A stretch of DNA of 64,000 bases, taken from NCBI GenBank assembly GCA_947568835.1, contig OX387607.1, positions 16,233,701-16,297,700 on the forward strand. Reading direction: 5' to 3'. The translations under genes were made by a program, and so were the position numbers. A model generated the notes under the pieces. It saw only the letters and a program-made list of their open reading frames with translations, did not search any database and was not told the origin of the DNA. Of this stretch, positions 23,023 to 36,400 are shown piece by piece. This DNA is from Protonemura montana (lineage: Eukaryota > Arthropoda > Insecta > Plecoptera > Nemouridae). Every line of letters begins with the position of its first letter. Within the stretch, counting starts at the first letter, position 1.

Positions 23023-23065
23023 TGCGAGCTGGTGCATGTGTGTGTTGAGAGTATGGAAGGAGAAC

Positions 23066-23104
23066 ACTGACTGATTTGCTGAGACGGTGTGCATGGGTTT
23101 TATT
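23066..23104 (-). promoter_or_regulatory. core promoter of Osiris gene 2
   Basis: On the minus strand a TATA-like AATAAAA (23104-23098) lies about 30 bp before TCAGTCAGT (23074-23066), which matches the arthropod initiator TCAGT. The start codon follows at 23022, giving a 5' UTR of about 50 nt. Confidence 0.65.
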
Positions 23105-23109
23105 CAAAG

Positions 23110-26100
23110 GCGAATATCAAGGTCAGTTGGCCATAGGTCATCGCGGGTCTCCCTACTCACGAGGAATCTTCCCACCTCCACCATCTCCGCGATGCCACAG
23201 ATAATGCAAATCGTAATACATGCCTATGAAAATGTGTTATCCAAAACATTGCCGCCGCTAAGCAGGATTTTCGGAGATGTTTTCTTATTGGGAGGGTCGA
23301 TGTGAATTTCTAGGAGCGTCTGAAGCGAGATGAAAGATCTTTTTTTTTTCTCTAGTGTGTATGGAATCTTCCTTTCGTATTATTTTAATAGAATGTGGGA
23401 GAGACAGCGTTCGGGTCGCATGCTCGACGCTTGGGGTCAAAGATGAAATATCCTTGCTTGGGTTTACTCGTGGTCTTTGGCGTCAGGTGAATCAGTTGGC
23501 ACACTTGGGCACCATGACGATTAAAGCCATCGAGCTAATGAACCGTGCAATTATCATCAACTGGACCGAATTTTACAATTGAATTTCGATCGAATTCTCG
23601 TCACTTAACACTACATCGTTATGTAATCAATCAGATTCTTTGAAAGCGATTCACATGAGGTAATTAATTTTACAGTTCTCATAAACATATTAGGAGTTCT
23701 AATGTTATAAAAGAATCCAATGTAATCTGGTGTTGCAAAGAACACCATCATAATTATTTGATGCTTTGTGTTGATGTAAGAAACTTACAGCCCTCGAAAA
23801 GTTCCAATGTTTTCTCTGTTTTTACAGACAAGGGCTAAAATTGGTGCGTTTATTTTTCAAACGGAACGCAGATAAAATCTTAAATGCATCTTTTAACTCG
23901 GAAGCAATGCTACAGGTAATTGGGTGCCGGTTCATGAAATTACCCTCAATTTAGGTGACTGCTATGTACATTTAAAAAATAGGCCAAATCATATAAAAAA
24001 AAATCACGACAACACTGAAAATGATACTAGTATTTGTGCGTGATTTTTACATGAAGTCGAACTAAAAAACGTCGTGCTCGCTCCATTATTTCGAATCCAT
24101 CAGATAAATGCTGCTGGGAGGCAATGAGCAATATCTTCGTGACCAGCATTGTTGTTGTCCGAGGACGATTGGTCTCTTTACCAACCGCATATTTTCACAT
24201 TGCACTCTGTCGTTCGTTGCTCATCTTCGATTATACTTTAGCTCCGTCTTTTGTTGTCTGCCAATCGGGGAAACTCTTCTTTGCATAAAACAACAGAGCA
24301 TGGGAATCGGTAAACGTGCTGAGATCGGCGCTTGTCAATCCTGCAGAGAGGATCTTGATCGTTGATTTATTGGAGTGAAAAGGCGCTGTCTTCAGCTGGC
24401 AATTGTTTAAGAGATCGCCTAGTTTTGTTTGACAGACGCCAATTAGCGTGGAGAAGAAGTTTGATTCAGTAGAGAAAATATTAACTCGCTCGTTCGCTTC
24501 GCGGTCATCGATATTCGGCGCCTGCATCTCGGCGTTTCTCAGAAACAAGCATTCGGAAGCAAAACTAGGTGCTACATAATATCACCCCCTGGTCTAATCG
24601 TGAGTGCTTCGAAAATAAAATGCATGTAAGCAGAGTAATCTGCGTGTATCTTTGTCTAAATGTGGTAAACGCATTGGCATTGATTTGATCTATTCACACG
24701 ACGAGTTCGTCTACTGGTTTTAATGACATTGTACTCATTTACAATGTTGACCCCCTAAAGGTAGATTGAATTTCATGGGTTTTATTATCAGTTTTGACCG
24801 CTAGGATAGTTGCTTCTCTAGTTCATTGCTTTGATCTTTCACCTTTCTAATGTACTGACCGCGAATCTACTTCAATACTCGATGGCCACATCTGCATCTA
24901 AAGTGTTTTGATTAAAAAAAGAAAAGCAGACAATATTTGAGTGGTGGAGATGTCAATAAATTTTGGCGCAGCTATAAAAATTGTCTACTATCTATGAATT
25001 AGCGTTTCTGTTTGTAAGCTTCTAATTATCTGTTTGCCCGCTTAGCATAAGTTCAAGTTTAGCCCGAAGTGTTGCATCTTATCTTTTAGTTGATCTACTC
25101 CTGTGTATTTGACGGTGGCCCGAATAAACCGTGCAGAGCTCATTCTTGCTGTGTGACCGTCGCACTATTCGCAAACCCATGGCCAGCCAGCTTCTTCCGT
25201 TTCCACCGTTTCCTAGTACCAGCATACGAGAACATGAAACACGAAATCTAGGTCCCCGAGCGCGTACAGAAACAAAATGGTGAAAACGAGAAGAAATTAT
25301 CACCCAGATATTTTTTTTTTATGAATGAATGCACCGGAAGAAACGCGTTGCAGATTCGTGGAGTACGGAAACCACAACTCCTTGTTTGAGAAATGGTGAA
25401 AAAAGCAAGCTACATAATAAAACGATCAAAGTATTTATCTGGTGTCCAAGAAGGTATGACAAAGAATAAGTAGGAGTCGTTTTACAATAGAATTAACATC
25501 TTCATTTTGATCGGTATGTCTCGTTCTTCGAAATGACACGTTTTCAAAAGTGGTTTGGTCGTGCTCATAGACACATGGTATCGACCTAAAACTGCGCTAA
25601 AACATATGGCCAAAGTCGGGCTGCAAACTCAAGTAGTGCCCATTCACTCTGCTCACCACTGGCTTACATATGTAGCCGTGGTGAAAACCAGTCTGAGCAA
25701 TAACGTATATACCAAGCAGCTTTTACTAGACACGAAAGAAGACCATAGTGCGCTAATCAATGGGGGAAAAAAAATTAGAAAAAACAGCGTAATGCTGGTG
25801 AATTAAGTAATAAATTATGTTTCCACAAAAGATGCTTGTTCATCTGAACGAAATTCTTCTTGCTGGGATGACTTCACCACACCTTTCTGTCGCCGAGACG
25901 GATCAGAAGGAATATCTTCGCGTGAAAAGTGGGTTAATTTTGTTTAAACGAATTACAAAAACCATGTTCTCTGTATATGCACGTGATGTGACTTCAAGTG
26001 TCTGGGTAATAAACTACTAAATAATTAAATTACTCAAAACATATACCGGCTTTAGTGTCGTGTGCGTTAGGTTTACACACGCACACACATGTATTTAACA

Positions 26101-28807
26101 GTTAAGTTACACAGTAGGTACGCAACACAAGAAGAAAGACATATCATGCTTTTAAGTGCTGCAAAAAGCTAATACGCTTTTTATAACGTTGGCATTACCG
26201 ATGCCAAGCGAACTGATTGTCCTTTTGATACTAATGTCCGACAAGTTGTGAATTAGAGGTCAGAGGTCAGGCAAAGCCAATAGAAAGGCTGGAGATGACT
26301 GCACAGAGTTTTGTTAAGGTGAAGAGCGAGTCTGGTTCGGTGTCCAAGATCAATGGCGTCTAGCCAATGTTGAATCACTTTGTTGGTTATGTAAGGACAG
26401 TGTTTTTACACTGACCGGTTGATCTCCATTTCACTACAAAACAAGTCGAGCAGCTTTTTTTGCCGTCGTTGCCATCGAGATGTCGAGAATACTTTTACTT
26501 GGCGAATGCTAAAAACAGATACCGTTTTTTTTTTATTTATGTAATCGAAGAATGCGTTTTACTAGGTTAAACTTGGATCGCGTTCAGAACGAACGAAGAT
26601 GATTCATTGTTGCGTTAGAAAAATTCACGGGACTTTTGACAATTGAAATAAAATGTGGACGCATGTAATGATGGTAAACCTAAAATTCTTAGTGGGAAAT
26701 ATTTTTTTTTAAATAACAATGTATTTTCTCAATTTGCATGTCAAAATACATGGTACACATTCGTAAAAAATGCAATTTTATGCACACCTCTAAGCGTACC
26801 TGCGTGATACGCATTATCGCATGCCTGAACCAAGCTGCTGTTTACATATTTGGCTCAAACTAACTCCAGACAGGCAAACATTTAGGCCAATTGAAGTACC
26901 GGCAATTCAATTCTAATTGCGTGCTTAAGCAATTACCAAGCGAAAATATGTTATTTTTTTTATTTGTGTGTCATGTCTACAGAATCTGCCATCCGTGGAC
27001 CGCACATGCATTCCTCTGCGTTGATTTGCCGAAGCGTTATGGTAATCGCTTATCACAAAATGATGGACAGCTTAACTCTTGGCGTGTGTGCCACTTGCTC
27101 GGCTAAAATTCTGTGTGTAGGACTGCGTTTTCAATTCACTACGCAAGTGACAGCTGCGTTTTATTTTTTTATTGGGTTCAGCCGGCAGTACCCGCCTTTT
27201 TATTGTTGAGAATCTGCTTTAGAATGCACGAAATTAGGTGTTCATTAAGTTGCTTATGAATAAAACATGACATGCTCCTCAAAATATAGATCACCTATAT
27301 TCAGGGGAAACGGAATTACTCTTGTAAATATAATTCAAGTTTATTTGTAATCAGTTTGGTATGCTCATATGTCAATAAATTACTCGTTGGGTTTGTGCAT
27401 TGCCAATTTTTTAACGATTTTAGGTTAGGTTAGATAGCGAAATAGGGTCAATAAGTCCCATTATCCCATACATCGAGAGACCCTGACCAAAAGCAACCCG
27501 AAGCTACCCAAGTTTTAAACTAGCCTTGAATCATCCAGTCAGTGCCGGGATTTCGTTGGGGTAGCGTGTGTTTCGAACAAGTGTTTTTAAGTGCAGTTTT
27601 AAACCAGTGTAAATGCAGTGCAATTGGATACCAGTGCAAGTACAGTGCAATTTTTATACCAGTGTAATTCCACCCGCATAGCAAAAGCAAGAGACGAGGG
27701 CGTTAGACTTTCATCGATGGTAAGTTTTGTCAAAGATATTAGAAGGTTGCTATGTGCTAGACGGAAACTGTTCCCAAGAACTGCATCAAAATATGCAGCA
27801 TTGATGTCGGAAGCAGGAAATAAATCCACGGGGAATTGAACGGCGCACCAACAAATTAACCGTTTAGCATGTTTAAAAAGTAACCCACACTATTTCTTAT
27901 AATAAAGGAAGGTGTATCAAAATTGAAGTAATAAATTACACAATTCTCCGAGAAAAACACCAACGCTTTCAATGTCGTTACTTCGAAATAACCTAAATCT
28001 CGTCATTTTCTCACACTCATTCTCTTTGAAGAATGCATGCAACAGCGACGAAACTGTGTAGTTCCTTTCTCCGCATCAGTTTGACCTCCTCATGGCTGAC
28101 CACAATTATATTTAAACTTGACCCTTCTAGGTCAAGACAAAACTACCTGTATCATTTGTCTTACATTTAAGTCCATGCTGGATGCGGTGCTCAAACATTC
28201 ATGTACTTACCTGTTGTCTTTCCTAAATGCATTGAATTGTGCTAAACACATTCGTTTAGCTGTTTGTCAAACAAGGCTAGAAGTTGTCACATATTTGCTG
28301 ACAACAAAGTCAGTTCTTAGCTGCGGTCGGGTTTGTGACATTGACACTAGCTTAATTTACAGGTAGCTTTTTAAATTAGAGCAGAGATATCAATTATTTC
28401 AGTACAAACCCGTCAATTGAGCTGTTTTTGCATTGGTAATTTATGATGGCTATAACGCATTGAAGTGTTTTTTTTATGGTAGCCCATTATACACAACGTT
28501 TATTTTTGTATTCTTTATTCGGCGTTAACATTAAGGGTCATATTCATTGAAACCTTGACAGAGAGAGAGACTGGTATTTATAATATATTTCTGTAGATGC
28601 ACAGCAAGTACTTTTGCAACGGTACTCTTCAGTATCAACTGTTTTATTGAAGCACGAATTGCTTGGACTATTTAAACGAACGAAAACAAAAATCGCTTTT
28701 CATGTTGACCTGAAAATATCGAGAAAGTCAAGTTCAGTCAACGGGCCACGCGCACCCAGAGTAAACAAAGCACGAGGAGAATTGGGAATTCGTCTGGACG
28801 CGTTATA
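23110..28807. other. long noncoding intergenic stretch between Osiris genes 2 and 3
   Basis: Nearly 6 kb without a recognisable gene. Open frames at 24108-24365, 24231-24548 and 25555-25806 lack domains and show no plausible splice partners. A CAGTGCAA-rich patch at about 27600-27665 is a weak short repeat. No tRNA is seen. Confidence 0.5.
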
Positions 28808-28815
28808 CGTTTATG

Positions 28816-29334
28816 CAGTGGTGTAGTCCTACATTTTTTTGGGTATACGCTGGGTTATTAGGCTGTGAGTTCCAAATGCCGTGGTCATCACTAGGCTAGG
28901 TACTGGTTGGGGGGGGGGGGGGGGGGGGGGGGTGTTTTTAATTCTTTACCTTTAGTCTATTCACTAGTTATAGTTTATAGATAGTTCATTCCTATCAACA
29001 CTAAAACTACTACTTGGTGTTGGGGTAGCTGCAATCGCGCTTTCCTCGGGTGGGTTGAATGAGTACGTTGACTGCTTGGAAAAACCATTGCATACCCATC
29101 CAGATCATACGAACCACTACTTTACACGGACTACCCACTTTTTGGAATAAACTTTGCTTTTCGAGTTTTTCTAGTGCAGGTTGTAGGGAGATTAAGAATT
29201 GTCGTTGCAAAACGCATTTTAAAGTTTTGCAAAGAGTGTTTAATGGGCGTATACCCTGTATATTTTTTTGGGGTATACGCTCGGTGTCAAAAAGTTTTTT
29301 GGGTATACGGCGAATACCCTCGACTACACCACTG
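28816..29334. mobile_element. non-autonomous hAT-type DNA transposon, 519 bp
   Basis: Ends are CAGTGGTGTAGTC and its exact complement GACTACACCACTG. They are flanked by a perfect 8-bp target duplication, CGTTTATG, at 28808-28815 and 29335-29342. Subterminal GGGTATACGC-like repeats occur near both ends. A 24-G homopolymer lies at 28909-28932. A minus-strand frame runs through most of the element (29390-29010) but contains no identifiable transposase domain. Confidence 0.93.
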
Positions 29335-29342
29335 CGTTTATG

Positions 29343-32260
29343 AGTGATTGTGGTAATTTTCTTTAAATTTTCGCTGGAGATGAGATACACTCGTCTGTTC
29401 TATTTCGCGGCGTTTGAGTGAACTAATTGAAAATGTAGCCAATTAAACGTCACTTTATCGTGAGATCAGAAAATGTGCAAAACGTAAACTTCTTCCTATT
29501 TTCTAGACCTAACCTATTAGCCACTCATCATACGCAACGATGATACACTTACGGAAATGCACAATAGCTCCGAAAATTGCATAATTCGTTGAATTTACAC
29601 GCGAACCGGCACACGGGCCTTTGTGCCTCGACCCCTACCGAAAAGAGTTCTCACGTGAAATTTTAAAACTATATCAAACAATTATTTATTAATCGGGTAC
29701 AACGGGTCATGAGCGTACGCAGTGACGAGCATGCCAATCCAAAAGTACACAGCCGAGCACAATTATTAATCGTGTTCAGTTTCCATTTCGGTTTCGTACC
29801 ATTTTTTTTACAGACACGCTAACCTCATTCCGTTGACTGCAATGCCGAAAATTCACACACTTAACGAGCAGGATTCTTACAAGAAGAAGATTACTCTCGA
29901 CGGTCCTAGCCGTGGACCGTCGTGTCGGATGCCTTACATATATTTAAACGAAGACACAGTACCCGACTTGACCAGTACGAACTTAACCACTTGCCAGAGG
30001 TAATCATAGAAAATTGCACAAAAACTTTATCAATCAAAGCTGTTCAGGTATTTAGCTTACGTCGATAAAACGGGCTTAAAAAAACGCTGCTAATTCAAAC
30101 CATCAATCCATCTTTGACACAATAAGCGATGCATATGATTTTCAAACAAAACAAGACAAGAAAGCGCTTAAAGGCTGTCTAAATATAAAAATTAATATGT
30201 TACAACAATTCACCTGCAAGCCAGGGAATTTTAATTCAACTGCTAGTTTAACAATTGACCCACACGCAGCCAAGAAATGAGTAAGTGGTTTCCACTAAAC
30301 ACACATAGACAGGATTGGGAACACCGGTGCACGTAGCCAACCAACCTCTCGAGAACCTACCTACCTCTGCGGCTAAATGATGTCGCTCCTTACCTTCGCC
30401 GTTAGATTAGAACTCGATGGGTGCTAAAAAAGCATTCCTACAACAACCGTGAAGAATCGATACTACCGATAACTTGTAATCAATAATTCTTGAGATCAAA
30501 ACTGACTTTCAGGGTTTGGTATTGTAACGGAAATGGCAGCCATGATTCGGGGATTGAAAACAGCTGTATCTGACAGCTACACGAATTCACAGGTTATGTT
30601 CACATGGTTTGAACATTCATGGGAGCGGGGAAAACGTCAAACGACGGTAATTACATGTGTGGAGCGTATTTATTGATACATTTGAAACACGAAAAACTGT
30701 AATTACATTGGTAGGCATAAAATTCTGCTCGTTGGTATTTGCTTTTGAGAAACATTATCACGATTCAATCAGGTGGAACCACATCCTGTGCGAGTACACA
30801 GAAACGCAACTTAAAATATGTAGACCTAAATGTTGCAGTAAAGTGTGTTAAAGCTAAGACTCATGCACCACCTAATTTCATTCGTGGGCGTCTGCTAATG
30901 ATTTGCCTAAAAGCATAATACTTGATGAGAATGCTGGTTTTTTTTTCCCGTGTGTAGGGAAAGGGTTTGATGTTTCGTCTTTTATAGGTTAATGTCTTGC
31001 TCTTGAGGTGGTTAACACGTACTTCAAGTAATGGGCAGTCTTTTCGTGGTACAGTGGCGTATTGCGTTTTAAAAGCTGATAGGAAGACGGGCCAGTGGCG
31101 ATGTAAATGTATTATTATTATTGAATTGGCTTCAACTCTTGTCTGAAGATAAAACATGCGTACTCCAACGTATTTGCAAGTTTCAGCAAATATCATTGAA
31201 GTCTTGGCACTCGCATATAGGTTTGCAAAACTATAAAATAAATCCATTTTCTTGTTTATACCCACAGCAGAAAGTAATCAATACAAAAAAAGGCAGAACA
31301 GTTTTTGAAAACGTCACGGAGGACATTTTTGAATGAAAATGGATACGATCTTCGACTTTACCTTGCGAGGATTTTAATTTGAACAGATGGAGCTAAATGT
31401 TACATTGTTGCTCAATGACAAAGCGGCTAAATTTCGTTGGTAATTTCGTTGAACGTGTAGAGTTTTTTTCTCAAAAGGTCTAATGAGTGACCGCTAATTT
31501 CCCAAACGATCCGCCACTGCGTCGTCCTTTGGTTCATAAAACCACCTCTCGATTGATATTCGGTACAACGGTCTGGCACTCGGCTCATCTCTCACGCATC
31601 TAACGGGTTTACCCATATTTTTTTTTCACCACGGATATTATTTTCGAAGCCCTCTGGCAAATTTGATTCTAGTTGTGTTACTAACGCACTATACGCGAAC
31701 GTGTACTGCGTATGCACGCACTAAATGATGGGTTTTATACGGGCGCTAGATGAGCTGCAGGTTGTTTTCTACATGCATTTAATCAGACAAACTGGAGTGG
31801 ATACTTGATTGACTTGATTCTATAGCCCATTGTTGTAGTGCATTAATCTGCTGGTGCTGGGATGATAGTCACCTCTCGATGACCGTGTGATTCCTTGATG
31901 GGCAACATACTCGTGAGAAGTGTAATTAAGAATTCTTGCTGGGATGATGTTTAAAGTTTGATTGGTTTTATGTTGGTATTAAAATGCAGGTGCTTTGGCC
32001 AGCGGTTTCACTGATATGGAAAGTATCGTATTATGGCAATGGCTTATTTGGCTTATTAGATTATGGCAATGCCCGTGTTTGGTAAATAACTCAAGTAACT
32101 ACTTAAGAATAATTGGGTAAATAATTGATAAATATAAATAAATAAATAAATAATTAACGTAAAATGAAATATGGCCGTGTGTAGGTAAATATGATATTAA
32201 TTAATTTGGCCTGGCTTTTCGCAACAGCGAAAGTCACAAAATGGTTTCCTATCCCGATTA
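29343..32260. other. noncoding stretch downstream of Osiris gene 3
   Basis: No convincing gene. A plus-strand TATA-like sequence near 29938-29947 is followed by ACAGTACCC and a donor-like CAGAGGTAATC near 30000; this could mark an unrecognised transcript but no coding exon follows. (AAAT)n near 32130-32150. Confidence 0.4.
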
Positions 32261-33445
32261 TCAGACGCGGGAATCAGCTGACTTCATCGTCTCCAGAAAA
32301 TCCGAGTAAATTTTCTGATGTTCCATTTTCTCCTCGTGGCTATGAATCGCGTCTCCGAACTGATTGGAAGTGACATTCTTATAGGTCATTGAAATGGACG
32401 AAGATGATTTCGTTGGATTGGAAAGCTCTCGAGAAATTGGACTTGGACTTTGATTGACGCTCACGATTTTGTTGCTCCCTTCGGTCGATTTGGCATCCGA
32501 ATGAGTTTGAGTGCCACGCGAGATCGGTACCTCGTTGAAAATCTGATTGGGCCGTTCTTGAATCGGCATTGAAATATAATTATTGAAATTATAAATCGGC
32601 GCTGCACCAATTTGTGGTACCAAATTCGGAGAGGAACCATTTTGAACCTGGCCATTGACTGAGTCTTGGTTCGGCAAAACTTCTCTGCGTTCATCATGCA
32701 TTTGCCTCGTTGCGTGCAGATTGTTTTGTTTGAAATCACTGTTCGGTCTTGCAGTAGTAACCGTGGCATGTGAACGCGTTGACAGATGCAAATCTTCAGA
32801 CAATTCAGGTACCCTAAGAGTGGGATGATTCAGAGGAAGTGGTGTGACAAAGTAATTGCTTCTCACTGTCACCTCCTCCATACGTTTATGGGGGTCACTG
32901 TAACTCAGAAACCGAGTTCTTGGATATGTCTTCAATTTACGCGGTGGTAGTAATCTACGGCTAGGGTCGTTACCGCGCGACTGCTCATTGGCGCCGCGTC
33001 GATTTTGATTTAAATATGGCGACTTTTCATTCATGAATCCCCAATGGGGCGTTATTTTCAAGTGACTGCTATTCGGTTGATCGACCTGTAGCCTTGACGC
33101 ACCTTCCGAAGATGTTCCACTCTGTTGCCGTTGTCCGAATGCTTGACCTCTATTGTTAGCATTCATTGCCAACCGAGCAGCCGTACGAGTATCATCATGA
33201 AACTCATCTGCCCGCAAACCTGTTGGGGACTCGGCACTGGGATCAAGCCAAGATCGCCGGTCTTCCCGTAAATCATCGCCGAAATTCAGGCCAACTTCTT
33301 CAAATAAAGACAAACGATCAAAAGTCGGTATGTCATCGTGACGTTTCTCATCTGACAGCTCTCGGACGTTACCCCCGATCGATTCACGGCCATCCGGATG
33401 TTGGGGCCAGGAATGAGACCCTATTCCGGCCTCAGTCCCGTCATG
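32261..33445 (-). CDS. readthrough extension of Osiris gene 3 (394 codons after TGA)
   Basis: Directly after the TGA at 33448-33446 the same frame stays open for 394 codons to a TGA at 32263-32261. The product is polar (rich in Ser, Asn, Pro, Arg, Gln), with stretches such as DRLSLFEEVGLNFGDDL and no transmembrane segment. No ATG occurs in the first part of the open region, so independent initiation near its start is unlikely. An alternative phase-1 acceptor at 33422-33421 (AATAG) would splice it in and skip the TGA, but it lacks a pyrimidine tract. The TGA is followed by C, the leakiest stop context known in animals. Confidence 0.6.
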   Translation of the reverse strand, partial: HDGTEAGIGSHSWPQHPDGRESIGGNVRELSDEKRHDDIPTFDRLSLFEEVGLNFGDDLREDRRSWLDPSAESPTGLRADEFHDDTRTAARLAMNANNRGQAFGQRQQSGTSSEGASRLQVDQPNSSHLKITPHWGFMNEKSPYLNQNRRGANEQSRGNDPSRRLLPPRKLKTYPRTRFLSYSDPHKRMEEVTVRSNYFVTPLPLNHPTLRVPELSEDLHLSTRSHATVTTARPNSDFKQNNLHATRQMHDERREVLPNQDSVNGQVQNGSSPNLVPQIGAAPIYNFNNYISMPIQERPNQIFNEVPISRGTQTHSDAKSTEGSNKIVSVNQSPSPISRELSNPTKSSSSISMTYKNVTSNQFGDAIHSHEEKMEHQKIYSDFLETMKSADSRV

Positions 33446-36400
33446 TCATGGCTTGTGGGGGTAGCTCCTGCGATAGGGATTCGAGTGGTGAGATGGATCC
33501 ACCAGCCATTCTGTTGGAGGGTGCTCGTGGTGCTTGGGCGAGGGGTGGCTGCGTTTTTCCCAGTGGCTCGGAGGGCTGATGACGAAGTGGTGTGATGGCG
33601 TCTTCTCGCCGCTGTCTACGAATCCTGAGAAAGACCAGTCAAGAGTTAGTTGTTAAATAGTGTTAATAACTTTCAGCGTCCCTTTCTTCCTGGAACAAAA
33701 TATTACAGTGCTTTTTAATTTTTTTAGATGTACATTTTTAGATATTATTCAGAGTGCAGGATTTTAACCTCGCGGGAAATTCTGCTTTGAGAGCAAATCG
33801 GCGATGTTAATTAACTTGAAAGTAATAACTGCAGAGGACACTCGACAAGTTATTACGATTTTTTTATTTTGTCACCAATTCATTAAATAAATACCGTATA
33901 AAACCGAGCATCGGTACGCTCAATTTCGATGTTCGTAAATAGCGAGTACGTGAATTAAGTGGGTTCAGTCTTCGTCGCTCTCAGGTGCAGGTAATGTTCA
34001 GGTTTATCAAGTTATCGCTACCGAACCCAATGCTTTATCAATGGCAATGCCGACCCATTTAAAAACATTTCAAAACAAAACAAACCGATTTCTTCTTATT
34101 CATTACGAGGAGCGGTCGTTTTAGATTGTCACAAACAAAAAGAAAAGTCACGTGCATGATTGGACAATCTTGCGTTGATTATTGTCATTATTTTCGTGCA
34201 AACACACAAAACTGCAAAGTGAATGAAACAATTAAAATTAAGTAGATTGCCCATGTTTGGTCTTTGAAACTTAGTTGAGGACCTCAAAGACTTTACCGCA
34301 CGGCGACGAAAGAGCACGGAAAAGATTGGACAGCGCCAGTTTTATATCTCTTACTATGATCGAGGATTCATGTGACATTTCCATTGTGTTCGCTATATTG
34401 AGCGTAGATCACTTTGCTATTCACAAAACAATTTAATTCGATCGATCAATCAACCTTTAATAACACCTCTGTCATCTGTCACCGGTGACGTCTCGACATC
34501 AGCTGTCATCTAAATTGTAGGTGCCAATTTGAATAATCGTCGAAAGCCTCCGAGCGACGACACTAGCTCGCTCGCTCGCCGACCGCGCGAACTTCTAGGA
34601 CATATGTCGGTCAATTGGTCACGGCCACGCAGCGACGAAAACAGAACCGCGGACGAATTGGGCATCAAGAACTTGGCCGTTTTGCCGCCGATGTCGCGTC
34701 GATTGTCGTCGAATTTAACGGTAAAAAAAAATGTCGCCAAATTTGAAATGACACTGGCGCCTGCGTCGTGGCGTTTAGAACGAAAGGCTAAACGATCCAA
34801 CGTGCAGAATTCTGATGCGATTTTGACGCAAATCGAGTCTAGTTTGGGAATAATAAAAAGTCTTGACGACAACGCAGTTTGATTTAAACGACAAAACAAA
34901 TTTATTCTCTGTTTCTGCGATAAATATTTGACATCTTGGTTCGTATGCAATTGTTTTTAAATGGATGGCTCCTCCATTTGAAAAGGCGCTTTAAATTTCT
35001 GGCACCTCCACCATCGCCCGAAATCAGTGTTTCTAAGAAATATCCTCTAAGCGAGCTCCAGAATAAGTTAAATCCTCATTTCTCCCCATACTTTACACAA
35101 ATACAGTTGGCTTAGAACTAAGTGGGAGCGGTCAGTCGGTGTTCGACCCTCGCTTGTGTCCCGCTAATCTGGAAGAGAAATATGTACAAGGAATTAATTT
35201 AGTGCGGCCAGAGCTGTCAGAACGCCGTCGCAAAACAACAGAAATCAATTTTACGCAAGAAAAATGCTGAGTCAAAATGCCAGTAGAAAACACAATGCAT
35301 GGAATAAATTGAAATAATTCTTTATTATGTTAGATTCACTGGTTCAGTTCATCTCGACACACGCGTGGCTCTAGAATTGCCCACGAATTTATCGACATAA
35401 TGTAATTTCTTCAACCAATTAATAAATACCTATTGTTATAAAAGCTTCTGTCAGAGATTTCAACCGTATGCTGGAGTGGACCTCTTGAACTCGCTCAAGA
35501 TCGCAAGACTTACCCGTTTTTTTGTCAGAAAAACCGGAAGTGTTCCCTAATTCGCGCAGCCAACTAAACGTACACCCACCGATTTATCTCAAAACTCAAT
35601 TCCCTCGCTTCCCTGTCTTAACCCGATTTACCTTTCAACATACTCTTGAGCGCGCCCAACTTGGCGAATGCGAACGCCAGGATGCTGAGCGTGACCGCTT
35701 TCCAGGACAAGACAGTGGTGAATGTCAAGACCCCCGGCAGGAGTACACCCATCAGGAGCACCTTCAGCCCGATCACCAGCTTGATCAGGAAGAACAGGAT
35801 CTTCTTCTTCTTCTTCTTGGCGCGCCCTGCGAACAAAAACATTTTCATCGTTAGTTGATTGTTGTTGCAAATATTTCATGAAAAAGCTGCATTCGGAGGC
35901 AATTTAGATGGCAGTGCGATGCTATCATTGAAAATAGGTCTGAGGACAGTACTTATTTGGGGTCTTCCACTAAAAAAAATGGGTAAAAGCCGACCTCTGC
36001 TTCTGGTTTTGTTTCTGCGGTCAAATTTAACGGGTTCATTCCAAGTTAGCTCCTACCGAAGAGTGGGCACTAAAACCCTAAAAACCTAGTTTTGAGCTAC
36101 ATGTAGCTTTTCATACGAATGAAATTTGTGATCAAATTTCTGCTGATCAAAGATTTCCCCATCCTGATTTTTGTGATCAAAGTAACTGGTTTACGGCCTC
36201 TAAACTGGCACGTGTCTTTCATGCAATCCAAAAACGTTGATGAGAAAGCATTACCCGATTTATCCTTACAAATGATTAGCCCCCGATGAGATTGTAATAA
36301 AGTCTCCATCAATTATACCGGGACAATTTAAACATAGCACACAAATTCAGTTCGCCATCTTCATTGTTTCTCTGAGCAGTAATCAGCAAACAATGCTTGC

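Noticed and set aside
33421-33446. Selenocysteine recoding of the TGA in gene 3
   Set aside because: No reason to expect a selenoprotein in this family and several insect lineages lack the machinery; I did not find or fold a SECIS element, so readthrough or mutation is preferred.
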